DNA of 64,000 nucleotides, from assembly GCF_000005505.3 (NCBI RefSeq), contig NC_016132.3, positions 37,028,914-37,092,913 on the forward strand. The letters are read 5' to 3'. Positions within the stretch are counted from its first letter, which is position 1, and the number at the start of each line of letters is the position of its first letter. Under the pieces are notes generated by a model. The model had not been told where the DNA came from. It saw only the letters and a list, made by a program, of their open reading frames with translations, and did not search any database. This document shows positions 32,117-45,700 of the stretch, in pieces. The stretch comes from Brachypodium distachyon. Its lineage: Eukaryota > Streptophyta > Magnoliopsida > Poales > Poaceae. Both the position numbers and the translations under genes were made by a program.

Positions 32117-35100
32117 TTACAGCGACGACGGCGAGGCATCGGCCGCCGAGTGGAGGGCGACGAGGGACGCGTACGCGCCGCCTCTCACGGCGACCAGGGC
32201 GTCGTGCGTGCCCCTCTCGACGATCGCCCCGTCCTTCACCACCGCGATCACGTCCGCGGCCCGGACCGTGGACAGGCGGTGCGCCACCACCACCGTCGTC
32301 CGCCCCGCCGCCGCCCTGTCCAGCGCGTCCTGCACCGCCCGCTCCGACCCGGCGTCCAGCGCGCTCGTCGCCTCGTCCAGCAGCAGGATCCTCGGGTCCT
32401 TGGCCACGGCGCGCGCGATCGCTACCCGCTGCTTCTGCCCTCCCGACAGCTGGGCGCCGCGCTCCCCGACCACCGTCTCGTACCCCTGCGGAAATCACCC
32501 CCCAGGTAAAATTTTAATCGATCCATCTGCCAGCCATTATATGTCGAGATGAACTAATTGCAGCTAGATACAGTAGTTAATTTCGTAAGAGAGCCCTCGC
32601 CTGGTGCAGCGAGCTGATGAACTCGTGGGCGTTCGCCAATTTCGCGGCGGAGATGATTTCTGGTTCCGTCGCCTGCCCTTCCTTCCCGTAGGCGATGTTT
32701 GCTCGGATCGTGTCGTTGAAGAGGGACGGCTCTTGGCTCACCAGCCCCATCTGCTGCCTTAGCCACCTCAGATTGAAATTCTGGATGTCCACCCCATCTA
32801 CAAGTATATGGCCTGCATCAGGATCGTAGAACCTCTGCAGCAGCGATATCGCCGTGGATTTGCCGCTGCCGCTCTCTCCGACAAGCGCCACAGTCTGACA
32901 GACAGATCCGTAATGCAGTGCAGATAGTTAGGTTTGGCTCGGAACACTTGTACATTGTTAGCTGATAGGTTCTGGAATTGTTTAGACAAAAAGGTTGAGG
33001 AATTTGGGTTGCCACTACCTTTCCAGACTGAATTGTCAAGCACAGGTCTTCGAAGATCTGGACATCTGGGCGGGTCGGGTATCTGAATCTCACGTGCCGA
33101 AACTCGATATCACCCTGTAGTGGCTCCAGACTCACCCCAGCATCGTCACTTGGGTCTATGGTAGATTTACGATCCATTATGGCGAATATAGAAGATACAG
33201 CTGATCTCGCTTCGGAGGAATCTGTAGTTAGGGTACTAGTGTGCGACACCCCGATGGCTGCCATTGTGAGCGCAAGAAACACCTGCATTGACATGGCCGA
33301 CGTACGATCTTTCACTCTGCAGTTATGATTAACTAGACATAGGCAATGTTATTCTTTAAGTACTAGCCATCTTGTGGTTTACAGTTCTGTGGCATGTGGT
33401 TATGATTAATCTAATGAAAATGTAATTGCACGCTTATGATTGAAAGCAGAAATCTGTAAAGATCTCATGCTGAACGTGACACTTACCCTGAAAACTTTGG
33501 GAAACGTTGTTTTCTTGTCCTCGACAAGCCGAGCACCAGCGTAGAAGCTTGCTGCGTAGACTCCAAACAGCAGAAAGAAGGAAACCCCGAAACAAATGCC
33601 GCTTATTATTCCTGTCCTGATCCCTGTTCGCAGGGGTCCTTCGCATTTTTTCTTGTACAAGTCCATCACCTTTTCTTCAGCTGAAAATGACGCCACTGTC
33701 CTTATGCTGCCTACAGCATCATTTGCCACTTGACTTGCCTCCTCGTACATCATCTACAATCATAATTGAGAAATCAGTGGCCTGGCTGTGAAAAAAAATA
33801 GTAGCGGTATGTAATTATGAGAAGTAAAGAGATCTGGCAATAGATTAAGAAAAATAATTATCTGAATTTTATTATTTCTGGCATACCTTTGCATCTGCAC
33901 TGAATCCCTGAATAAATTTCATCTGGATCCAACCATTGAGGCCGATGAGTGGTATCAACGCCAAGATGATCAGAGATAACTCCCAGTTTGATACGAAAGC
34001 AATTACCAAACCAGCAACTAAAGTTGCAGAATTCTGCACAACCAGTTGAAGTGTATCACCCACAAGCCCCCTAACTTTTGCTGCATCGGCCGATAGCCTT
34101 GCCCCGATCGAGCCACTTGAGTTCTCTGGGTGATCAAACCATCCAATCTCCATATTGACCACCTTTTCAAAAGTCATCAGTCTGATCCTTCTGATCAACT
34201 TGCACCCAGCCACTGAAAAAAGGTATGAGCCGAGAGGGAGCGACAAGAAGTATACTGCACCAAATACCAAGAACATGGATGACCAAAACTCGGCATCCTT
34301 TTTTAGCATTTGTGGAGGCTCATAGAATGCTTTGATAACATTCGACAGAAGTATTGCGAAGATTGGAAATATCACTCCGCTGATAGCAGAAGCAATCGAA
34401 CCAAGTATAAGCACTGAGATCTCTGGTTTGTTAAGTGAGGCAAGACGACTGAGAGGCACTTCTTGTGGTATTTCTTCAACTATCTTATTTGATGAGTCTT
34501 GAACATCAGTTTCAAGAGGTATACCAAATGACGCGGAGAATGAGTGACTGCTACCATTGTCCCGAGAAATTGTTTGGCTGCGTGACCGATCTGCTGATGA
34601 CTGTTTGCCAAAGTGAATCCCTGAATCACCCTTTCTACCTGACTTGTTCTGGTAATTTGCACCTTCAGAAGTATGACTTGTTTCCTGTAGGCGTATCAGT
34701 TGGCTGTAAGATCCCTCTGGATCTCTTAGAAGATCATGGTGTGGACCTGGAGATTGTCAAATGTTTCAGACACTAAGCATTGATGAGATAGCCTATAAAC
34801 ATATACAATGTTTCAGAACATACCTTTTTCGACTATTGATCCTCGATGTATGACAGCAATAGTATCAGCATTCCTGACAGTACTCAAACGGTGAGCAACT
34901 ATGACAGTGGTCCGATTTGTAATGACCCTATCAAGGGCCTCCTGCACAATCCTTTCAGATTCAGTGTCCAAAGCGCTTGTTGCTTCATCCAATAGTAGGA
35001 TTTTTGGATCTTTGAGAATTGCTCTGGCAATAGCAATTCTTTGCTTTTGCCCGCCAGATAATTGTGTTCCATGTTCACCAACAGAAGTAGCGAAACCCTG

Positions 35101-37675
35101 AGGAATGCCAAATACAGTAGTGATTCAATATATGATCCAGAATAATTTTAGGATCCCTTTATTTCTTCCATATATAGCATTGTCTATTTCTTGACTTCAT
35201 TACAATTAATTATTCACCAGTAATGCAAATTCAAGGGTTCAGCAGTCTTCTAACCTGGGGCAATTTATCAATGAATTTCGATGCGTTAGCAAGCTCAGCT
35301 GCAGCTCTAATTTCCTGATTTGTCGCGTTGTCCTTGCCATAAGCAATGTTATCTCTTATGCTAGCAGCAAACAGGACTGGCTCCTGGCTCACTAGGCCAA
35401 TTTTACTTCTGATCCACCTCAACTGCAACTCCTTGATATTCATTCCATCTATTAGAACTTCGCCGAGCTGAGGGTCGTAAAACCGTTCAATCAAGCTGAT
35501 GACTGTTGATTTGCCACTACCACTCTGGCCAACCAATGCAATGGTAGTGCCACTCTGTATGGCAAGGGAGAAACCTCTGAATATTTGCTCGTCGGGCCTA
35601 GTCGGGTAAGAAAAGTAAACATCTCTGAATTCGATATCCCCCTGAATGTCATCTAGCTTCCTACCTGCTGTGCTGTACGCATCGATCTCAGGCTCCCTGT
35701 TTATTGTTTGAAACATCTTGTATGCAGCAGCCTGCCCGCCTGCGAATGCTTTCATGCTTGGTGATGCCTGTCCTAGAGCGCTGGTAAACATAACAGTGAA
35801 GTCTCAGCTTATCAGACTAATTGCTACACTGGTCAGTTCAATTAAAGATACATACGTAATCTGGGAAATTGGTCGCCGGTACAAAACAGTCATTCAGTGA
35901 ATATTTGAAATTTTAACTGCTGAAAGTTAACTGCTTAAGTAATCCTTTACATGGAAAAGTTGATGCGAATAATACTCAGAAAGAGGTTAGTTGGTGGGAA
36001 TATGATTGGAGTAAACTCAGAAAATCTATCACATGTTTCTTTTTTTGAACAAGAGAAATTAGTTTCTGCTACTGTGTTAACACAAAAATGATAAAGTGGA
36101 TATGCACAACCAACTGAATAAAACCATACGTGCACAGTTGGTTTAGCTGTTTGCTAACGAAATAGCAGTGTGCTATCACTGTCAAACAACAGCTTAATTA
36201 GCTTCTGTGCCTGCCTTGACATGTCAAAATCAGCAAAAATCCAAGATACATGACTAAGATTGCCTTGTCAGCTACTCAGAAAGGAACATAAACTTGTACT
36301 GATAAGGCTGTTTGTCAATCATGACTAAGGTTGCAGTTTTCTAAACCTTCCTTGCTCTTTACTGTTTTTTGAAACTGTTCCTTGCTCTATTACTCACTAG
36401 ACTGTCTGTGAATCATGAAATTGACATTACTGCAACTGAATCGTTATTCAGGAGAAGGTGAGGCGATTATGAACTTACAGCGAACCAGTGAGCACCGCGA
36501 AAATGACATTCATGACCTGTGCGCCGGTGTATCCCTTCTCCAGGATCAGCTTGGCTCCATACCATATACCAAGGGAGTAACCACAGAACAGGAGCACCAT
36601 GACGGTGCCCATGCCAACGCCTGCGGCGAGGCCTTCCCGGACACCGGAGCTGTAAGCACTCTTCAGTGATTTGTTGTACTTCTCCACTGCCTTCTTCTCC
36701 CCGGTGAATGATGCAACCTGTGTTAATTTGTGTTCCACATTCTTGTCATTGTTCAGAGTTTCAGGCTCAGCACACAGTTGCAAATCTGCAATGCTCTGGA
36801 TTATAGTGTGGAAGCTCAATTACTGTTCTAATGGAGCCGACAGTCTGCTCGACGACGACCGAGGCGTCAGCATAGGCGGCCTGGCCCAGCGACGCCATTC
36901 TTGCAACAACGCTGGACATGACGGCGCCAGACACGACGAGCGGCGGGATGGTGGCCAGCATGACGAGGGTGAGGAGCCAGCCCTGCGCGAAGGCCACGGC
37001 GAATCCCCCCAGGAATGTCACCAGCAGCTGGATGAACTTGCCGACCTTCTCCCCCATGGCGTCCTGGATGAGCACCGTGTCGCCCGACATCCTCCCGACG
37101 ACCTCGCCCGTGCTGGCGTACATGTCGAAGAAGGCCACCTCCTGCCTGAGTATGGTCTTCAGGTACAGGTTCCGTATCCGCGCCGCCTGCCGCTCCCCGG
37201 TGATCATCCAGCACGTCACCTCTGTTCATTCATCACCGGCGACAGAGATTCCAGAGAATCAATCAAAGGGGTTGCATTGCAATGCACTGCGGCAGTTGGA
37301 ATTTTGGAGCCTGCTTGGAAGTGATGGGGACTTACGGACGAAGGAGGCCACGGCGGAGGCGACGGCCAGGTAGACGAAGTCCAGCGAGACCTGGGAGACG
37401 CGCGCCATGACGTCGCCGGTGCCGGCCGCGGCGCCGCCGAAGGCGTCGACGAGGCCGGCGAAGAGGACGGTCATGAGCGGCAGCGCGGCGCCGTTGGCCA
37501 CGGCGCCGAGCGCGCCCAGCAGCATCAGCGCCGCGTCCCCGCCGTCGGCGAACGCGAACAGCCTGTGGAACGCCACGCTCCCGCCGCCGCCCTTCTTCTT
37601 CTTGCCGCCGGCCGGGACCGCCGGCTCGCTGGAGGACGGCACATTCACCTCGAACGCTCTGCTCGACTCCGACAT
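32117..37675 (-). CDS. ABCB (MDR/P-glycoprotein) transporter, ABCB4/11/21-like
   Basis: A full-size ATP-driven exporter of the plasma membrane; plant relatives move auxin or alkaloids, but the substrate here is not known. The start at 37675 ([20 protein letters not shown]) was chosen; an in-frame ATG at 37726 is possible. Ten exons: 37336-37675, 36824-37221, 36479-36717, 35255-35780, 34824-35097, 33887-34746, 33487-33753, 33019-33282, 32601-32894 and 32117-32485. These sum to 3831 nt, exactly 1276 codons plus stop. Order is TMD1-NBD1-linker-TMD2-NBD2. Walker [10 protein letters not shown] lies near residue 409 and GESGSGKST near 1062. Signature LSGGQKQR is near 514 and 1167, and Walker [13 protein letters not shown] occurs in both halves. 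The last intron has a GC donor (CAG|GCGAGG). All motifs are intact. Confidence 0.92.
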
Positions 37676-38705
37676 GCCCTCTTCAAGATTTGCAGCGGCG
37701 CAAGAAGAACCTGTCTGCCGATGCAATCATCTATCAGAACATCCCTCTACCAAACCAATGGGGTTTCTACCACCTCAGGATAAGAGCATTAGATCAACAA
37801 GGGAGATCAAGAAAACCAAGAACGAAAAAAGCAGCAAAAGGAAAAAAGCGGCTAGTAGAACAAAAGAAAAGAACAAAGAAGCAGCTTAAAGGCAAGAGGA
37901 GCCCAAAGAAGCGCCGCGCTGGCAGCAGCTTTCGGGGGAAGCACAAACTGCGTGTAAATTGAGAATCCAAGAAGGAAGAAACGAGTCGTCAAGGAATGGT
38001 ATGGCGATGGAAGCTCTCTCTGTCACACAACAAGCTGCAGCATTGAGACGCATGGAGTAGTACGGGGCACTGATGCGTGTGGTGGACGGACGGACGGACC
38101 GACCGACGGACGGAGTCAAGATGAACAACAACAACAACAACACATTATTGCGAGTAGCTGGGCAGCATGCCAGCATCAATGCGTGGCCAATTAGCAAGCA
38201 CTCTCTCCGCCTGCGGCCCAATGGTTGTGTGTACTAGAGCTGAGCACTGAACACCTAAATCTGCTGCTACGAGCAGAAATTCGGAGTAGAAAAAGTCTCT
38301 AGTGGTCTCTGGCTGTGAACTCCTGATGATAATTTGTTTGCACGGAGGCATGCGTCCACGGGTAGTCACAGTCTGGAGCTGGAGACTGACTGGCAGGCAG
38401 CATGTGGGGGGCGTGATGCCGAGAGTGATGCGATGACAAATGAGACGAGAGCTCTCTCCTCTCTGCTTTCCATCTGGGTCTCTTGCTTCTGCGTCTGGGG
38501 TTGGACTAGATGATGTTTACTTCAAAGGAAAAGATTACATGATGAGATTAGAACATACATAGTATTAGAAAAGATGCAGTTCCTTTAGTTGGTCTGTTTA
38601 GGCTAATCAGGGCTGAAGATTACAGTGATGTACCTCATCATCAATCTTGTGTTATTTCTTTACTATTCTAAAGAACACAAGAAATGATACTATACTAATT
38701 ACATA
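37676..38705. other. 5' flank of the ABCB gene
   Basis: Upstream and leader sequence. A (gacg)n-like stretch is near 38085-38112 and an (aac)n run near 38125-38142. Purine-rich DNA at 37800-37900 gives Lys-rich shadow frames. No other gene seen. Confidence 0.45.
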
Positions 38706-38822
38706 CTCACTCCGATCCTAATTTGTTATCGAAATATTACATGTATCTATCTAGACGTCTTTTAAAAATAGATACATCCATATTTAAACAAATTCAAGAT
38801 AATAATTTAAAATCGGAAGGAG
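38706..38822. mobile_element. Stowaway MITE
   Basis: 'ctcactccgatcctaatttg' is the inverted repeat of 'ataatttaaaatcggaaggag'. TA lies on both sides (38704-38705, 38823-38824); the element is 117 bp. Confidence 0.85.
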
Positions 38823-38998
38823 TACGTAATGCTATAGCTATTTCCTTCTTGCTAACCATTTAGCAAATTTGCAGTTCCTTGCCAGCCAGCCTGGTTTTTA
38901 TTTTTGGCGCCTAATCCCAGCAGAATTCTGTTATTATCAGTGGCCGTTAAAATACGGATTGCCCGTTTTCTTCGTCAGCTTAAAGAGGTTTCAGCTAA

Positions 38999-40070
38999 GA
39001 CCATCTCCAACGGCATACCCATATTTAAGAAGAATATCAAAAAACTGTCAATATGGGTATTTTTTCTCGAAAAGCTGCTCCAGCAGCATACCAATATTTA
39101 TTAGATACCCAAAAAAATTAAAAATTACCCATATTTTGCCCCCCAATACCCCAAATATGGGTATACCCAAACGACCCATAATGGACGCGCGAAGCCAACC
39201 GTCTGAAATTTCCCCATAATGGACGCGCGAAGCCAACCGTCTGAAATTTCCCCATATCCCCTCCCGTGACACCTCTGCTCCTCGCCTTCCGCCGGAAATT
39301 GCGCCGCCGCCGGCGTGCTGCAGCCCAGCCGGCGACCTCCCTGCCGCGCTGGACCACTCTGCAGCCCGGTCGTCGCTTTTGCCGGCCACTCTGCCCCCCT
39401 ACAGCCGCTCCCACCTCGTCCGCCGCCCCGAAGCCCCAGGCACAGCGGCCGCTATGGTGATGCGGCCATCGGCCGGCGCCCCGCGGCCCTCGTCTGCGCC
39501 TGTGACGGGCCTCCTCCGACCTCGCCGCTACCCTTCCACAGCCGGCCGCGCCGTCCCGCCACCCGTCTTCATCCACCAGGCCAAGCGTCTCCACCGCCTG
39601 CGCCGTCCGCCGTGCGCCCTGTCGCGCCATCCAGCGAGCCTGCGACGCCCTCCGGCCTTCCTCCCGTGGCCTCTTGACCCCCGTCGGTCTTCCTCGCTGT
39701 TGCTGCCCCGCACCTGTCGCCGCCCTTTTCACCATCAAGATCCGCCGCGGTCGCGCCCACTCCTTGCCGCCGCCACCCAGCCCGCTCCGCTTCTGGAACC
39801 GACTAGCACCGCCTAGTCCAAGCTAGCGCCGCCCAGCCCCTGCGCGCCCCCGTTCGATGCCCAGTGCCGCCATGCCGATTCCTTGCCCCCGCTGTTCTTC
39901 GTGTGGATGGATGTTGAAGAAGATTCTCCTATACGGGTCCGGTACAAATTGATGCATATGGGTATTCATTTTTAGGTACGATGCAAAAGCTGGACGGATT
40001 TTGAGTACCATGTTTTCTCTTTTCTCTATCACGATGGTTTTGGATAATCAAAATGCCGTTGGAGATGCTT
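38999..40070. mobile_element. TIR element with GC-rich interior
   Basis: 'catctccaacggcat' at 39002-39016 is exactly inverted as 'atgccgttggagatg' at 40053-40067, with near-matching bases outside. The body has AT-rich ends with repeated 'cccatat' motifs and a GC-rich, Pro/Arg-rich centre (39270-39860) without a recognisable protein. A 38-bp perfect tandem duplication lies at 39175-39250. It is about 1.07 kb and lacks transposase. The GC-rich centre could be captured gene sequence; the target duplication is not clear. Confidence 0.6.
39175..39250. repeat. 38-bp tandem duplication
   Basis: Two identical units beginning 'cccataatggacgcgcgaag' lie inside the TIR element's left part. Confidence 0.9.
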
Positions 40071-40632
40071 GGTAGTTGGTTGGTGCAATTCTATGGGCCG
40101 AAAAAGAGATGAGAGTGAGAGGACAGGAAGTACTGTTCCAAAGCATGTGAACGGTGGTGAACTGGATTGAATTGATGGTTTGTGCGTACGTGGAAAAAGA
40201 TTGGTATGATGTGTGAACGTGGTGGCGACGAGTTCTCCGGCGTTTTCCTTTGGCTATGCGATGGGGTTCGGCGTGCCTGGCGATGTTTCCTTTGGTTTTA
40301 TTGACTTGTCCAAGAGCCCCTGGTGTTCATTCTTCATACGCTGGCCTGTCAGCACGGTTGAGAATGGATGGATGGTGGCGATGGTACGTGCCTTTGTTTC
40401 CAGTCATTTGTTTCTTCTGATTCCTGGCTTGTCCAATCCTAGTTATTCACTTACTGTACTATACATATGGTTTACATTTACAGTACCGGCAAAAAAGCAA
40501 AAAACAAACAAACATGTTTTCTTAACAGTGAGCAGTGCTATCATCTATCCTGTGCTCCAACAACCTTTATAAAGAAACCAGTCCGTTCAGGAGGCGGGAA
40601 GCATTTGAAATGTGTGGCTATGTCAGAGCTAA
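40071..40632. other. Intergenic, no gene recognised
   Basis: Short open frames only; none shows family features. Confidence 0.4.
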
Positions 40633-40990
40633 GGGCTCCTCTGATTCAAAAGAATTTCATAGCAAAATTTGGAGGGTTTTATTTCTAAGGAATTTTTCCT
40701 TTGTAGCTCGTTTGATTTGCAGGATTTGAACTCAAAAGGATCTAGTTTGTATGTAATTTCAAAGGAAAATTTCTAAGAGGTCTAACCTTATGAATTTTTT
40801 TTTGTCTCTATCACAACAGTGAGTAGCAAATAATTCCTTTAAGCACACATTTTTCCTGTGGTGCAATCAAACAATTTCTACTACACATTCCTATATTTTA
40901 AATTTTCATATGATTTAATATGCCATGACATTTAAATTCTATGTTTTTCATATTTCTGTGTTTTTAAAATCCTGCGAATGAAAGACGGCC
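40633..40990. mobile_element. Tourist-like MITE (PIF/Harbinger)
   Basis: TAA flanks both ends (40630-40632 and 40991-40993). The left end 'gggctcctctgattcaaaag' and the complement of the right end 'ggccgtctttcattcgcagg' form imperfect TIRs. 358 bp, non-coding. Confidence 0.75.
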
Positions 40991-40993
40991 TAA

Positions 40994-42740
40994 GATCACG
41001 CTCACGCGTATCATCTGTCGGAAGGCTTATAATTGTAAAAGCATGAAATTGCTGCAAACGGCCGAAAACAAAATTAACCGCACAAACTTGCTTAGGTTGC
41101 AACGACCTCCTTTCTCGTTTAACATTTGACCGTGGGGATGCTCTCTGGATTTTACTCCACATAGACAGTAACTTTTCTAGTGTCAGCTTTCCTTTTATTT
41201 CCCACTTCCTCGTTTCCTCTTCGTCTTTTGAAAGAGAACTATATATGCTTTTCTTTTTTTGAGTAACTACGGCTGATTTGCGTTTGTAGTTTAGTACTTG
41301 TACACTACTAGGAGGATCTCCGGTTCTTGTCCGCTTGTGCCCCTGCAGGCCTGAATTGGCGAGCTCAAAAAGGTTGCCCGGGCCGGGCGCCTCTGTCTGG
41401 GCAATTATTGGAGCCAGCTCAGAGAGCTGCAGGGGCCGCCGTCCATGCCTGTCACTGTTGAGCACTTACTCTGGATCAAGCAAACATCAAAGCTGCTGCT
41501 GCTACTACTAATTGAAGAGACTGATCAGCCAACTTAAACAGTTAATGGTGAATTGATTGTGGCTTAGCTCGTTCATTTAATCGACTATAGGAAGATGGTG
41601 TTCGAGCTGTGGCTTGTGGACATATGTGAGTCGTGTCAGAGCAGTCCGGTTTTCCATTTACATCGTGATGTACATGCTGGCGGTGTTTAGAGTTAGAGAG
41701 TGGAGTAATTGGGAGCTTTTACACATTAGCGTGTCGTGCATTGCAAAGAGTGAAAGAGAGATCCAAGGACTAGGGAGCGGCGACGTGATGGTGTGTTGTT
41801 CTGTTTGGTGGGCCGTGCATGGCTTGCATTATTGGTATTGGTACCTCTTTTTTTTTAGAGGAACCGACAAGTAGAGGTACAAGGCCCAGCAGAATTGCCT
41901 CTCTTTATTTGTTCACCAAGCAAGCTTTTGCTGGCTCAAATAAATTGTGTCTCCTAGCTTTGAAATTTAGCCCGAGTTTTCTTTAGGGGGAAATTTAGCC
42001 CGAGTTAAACCAGATTATGTTTCCCGGTCTCATCTGATTCAATTCTCTGTTTCGGCCCAGCTAAAGCCCTCTCCCCAAGTTTCTCGTAGCCACCGAGGTC
42101 TCTAGTAATAATTGGGCATCGTTCTCTTCCCCACCAGCTGGGCTGCGAAAATGGGCCTAATTCAACCCAAATATGACTATCACCTCCATTTGTTCTTCTC
42201 CTCTTCTGAGAGAAATCGTCTTATTTTCCCCTGTTTTGCATGATATTGCATCCGTTTAACATCCATTTCAACTCGTACGGCATCCGCTTGGTCTACCTGC
42301 TCCAATGTGTCAAAACATCAGATCACCAAGGACAATCTATTTTACAGCTAAAAGATGTTTGAACCATGAATCCATTATCAACACGATTCTAGGGAAAATT
42401 CCTGCGTTCCAAACAATCCACACGAGGCCAGAAGAAAATCCGTCTTAATTTTACCAGATGACACACGCACATGACACATGGTACTATATACTACCAGTAT
42501 ACATTTGGAAGCAGTACAAATCATGGTCATTTATTGCTTCATCATCGTTCATTCGATGGACCCACGATACAATTAAGCACAACGCCTAATTGCGCCAGTT
42601 CGATCAAACAAGCAAATTACATACATTGCACGCACACACACCAGACATAGAAGAGCTACTGATTATAAAAAGGTGTAGTAATTAAGCGCTTGCACGCTCA
42701 ATTGGGTTTCATACATGGACGATTATGGATCGTTGCTTAC
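40994..42740. other. Intergenic / 3' flank of BAHD gene
   Basis: No exon could be supported on either strand. The frame at 40932-41465 (minus) runs through the MITE end and has no domain. Bases 42500-42740 may be the BAHD 3' UTR. Confidence 0.4.
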
Positions 42741-45700
42741 TCACTTCCCGGCGGTGAAGGCGAAGGCGTTCATCTGGTCCCGGAACTCCGGGAGGTGGTC
42801 TTCCTCCACACACATGGTCATGACGCGGGAGCCGAGCTTGGGCTTGGGCGGTGCGCCGATGACGGCAACAGCCATGAAGGGGTGATACGAGAAGGGCACC
42901 ACGTGGGCCGGGGGCCCCCACCCGTAGTCGGCCTCTAGAAAGCCCAGCCTGGTCCAGTCCGACACGAAGAGGGAGTCGTAGGTGAAGGTCAGCTCGTAGG
43001 GGTCCTGCTCGAACCCGCCCACGGCCCACCTCGCCACGTCCCCCGCCAGCCTGGCCTTGGCGTCCCTCACCACCTTCACCACCCCCGCCACGTCAGCCGA
43101 CGCCACCTCAGCGCTCCCGCACGTGGCTCTCACCGGGTAGAAGCAGTTGCCGTAGAACCCCGCCGCGCCGGCGCCACCGTGGAGCATGAGGTGGCGGGTG
43201 TTGGCGAAGAAGCAGACGTGGACGTCGTCGTAGCCGGCACCGGCGAGGCGGAGGGCACGGGTGCGGGACTGCCAGGTGACGGCGACGACGACGTCGAAGG
43301 CGGAGCAGCGGTGGCCCGTGGAGGCGAAGTACTGGGACTTGACCTTGGCGATGTGGTCCGGGCTCAGGTCCACGGTGAAGTGGCGGAGGTCCAGGAGCTC
43401 CAGCTTCGGCGGTGGCGCCGGCATCTTCGGAGGGTCCGGGACGAGGTCCCGGGCCCACACCGGAGACACACGAGGCTTCGGGAGGCCCCGCGCGTAGTCC
43501 GCCACCGCGTTGATGAACTGGCCGGCGCCTAGCCCGTCGGCGATGGTGTGCACCGAGATCAGGCCCACCACGAAGCCGCCGCATGTGAATTCTGTCACCT
43601 GCATGTACGTATAAGTTAAACAAATATGTTTCTGTAAAAATAATCAAACAAATTACACAGCCATCTCTTAATTAATTTTAGCCTAAAATTATTAATTTTG
43701 CATATTTGCCACCAAACGAGGCGTTGACTATCTGTATGACTAGAGATTGATTTCATGTATATGTTGGTAAAATCAATCAATTTTAGGCTAAGGACATGTA
43801 ATTTCTTTAGATCCATATATAGGTGTAGCTATATATGGTGGTATTGTTGGTAGCAGCATGCAGCAACAGCTAGCTAGCTAGTAATAGTATAGGCAGCAGG
43901 TAATTAAGATCGATCTAGTATCACTGGATCACTTTTGACAGTGATCCGAGGATTCCGAGCTAGCTAGCTCTTGATTGACTCATCTGACCTATATAGATCT
44001 GACTTATGTACCACGCAGAGCAGAATCTACAAGTGCAAAATGCCGGCAAGCTAGCAAGTTAGCTAGTACTGGTTCCAGTACTGTGCAAGGTTAATTGTTG
44101 GTTTCCGTTTAATTAGTAGGAACAGATAAGAGCACTCGCTGTCAGTGCTGAGAGCGGCCTGAGAGTTACTGGATATCGATGGATTGACTCCTCTGACTTA
44201 ACTGCTCTCCGACTCGTTCAAGAATGTGACATTTCTGAACTGCAGGGGATCAGTAGAATTAGTGTGCAACTGATCCATCAATGGTTGGTGAATATCTTGT
44301 TCTTTTCACTGACCCAACTCATTGCGCACTTAATTAATTACTACTAATTACGTGCACTAAGCTTCATGCATGTAGTACTACTTGATTACCAATTCAAGCA
44401 AAGCTACTCCCTTTGTTTCGTACTAAAATTGCAACTTTGCAGCACAGTCAAAGGCATAATGCATCTGGGTCGATCTATAGGTAATGCTGTAAAGTTTTCC
44501 TGAAAGTTTCCTTTTCGTTTTCGGAAAGAGAAAGAGATCCAGTAAAGAATGTGCTAGATAAACATGGATATGCATGCATGGTCATTAGTGCCAATCCGGC
44601 AATCGCGATCAAACTATTTTTCCTTTAAATTTTCTAATCATCTTCCTTTGACTACATGCTGTTTTCAGAAGAAAATGGTGTTCTACTCCCTCCATTCTAA
44701 AATATAGAATGTATAACTATCAAACCTTGCTAAACTTTGACCAACTTCATACAGAAAATATCAACATCTACGGTGTCAAATGAAAATCATTATATTTATT
44801 GTGAAATATATTTTCATAGTATCTTAATTTGACAATATGTATATTTCGATATGTTTTGCTATAAGCTCAGTCAACAAAAGTTATACCGTTATATCTTATA
44901 TTTTGGAATCGAGGGAGTACTCCTAACAAGAATATAGTTACTCAATGTTTGTGTTCTCCTGGTTAGATCATGTCCAGCCATTTTTTGTTAGCTCTCGGTG
45001 CGCGTGTTTCTCATCCAAAGATTAAAGTGCAGCAAGTACTGGTTCCTCTCCGGGCCACAAATGGTTGCACCATATCTGTTTGGTCCACAGGCGACATGTA
45101 TACGTGCTAAAAAAAAGGCACTCAATTCAAGTGCAGATATGGTGCAACAAAGTTGGTGGAAAGAGATAAAAGGCCACCCACATACTGATGATACTGCAAA
45201 GCTTCTTTCCGAGCCGATGGTACATAGGACATATATACTCCCTCCGTTCTATAATTTTTGTTTAAATTTGTCCAAAATGGATGTATTTATTTTAAAAAAT
45301 GTTTAGATACACGTAATATTTCGACAAGAAATATGAAACGGAGGTAGTATAGACAGTGTATCGTTTGTAGCAGTAAAATTTTGATTTACAGACAAATCTG
45401 GTAAGCTATTTTTCATAGTCCTAGTTTTTTTTTATCGGGTCTTTTTCAGTCCTAGCTAGTTTTAGAGGAAGAAACAGACGCATATGTACAAGCTAGCATG
45501 TATCATCAGTGCCTAGCTAGAATTAACTAATCAACGACAGCGACCCCACAGCTGATCAATAGTCTGACCAGCAACGAGGCAACGACACGTAAGCATGACG
45601 TCTTCGTGCCGCATGCAATGCATGGATCCATGTACGGGGACGCAAACACCGGTACCTAACAAGAATATACTAGTAGTAATGTACTGTAAAACTCTATTGA

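Noticed and set aside
32061..32552. Overlapping frames near the ABCB 3' end
   Set aside because: They are GC-rich shadows of the last exon, which carries clear LSGGQ and Walker B motifs.
39118..39816. Long Arg/Pro-rich frames as a novel protein
   Set aside because: They lie inside a TIR element, occur on both strands and have no conserved motif.
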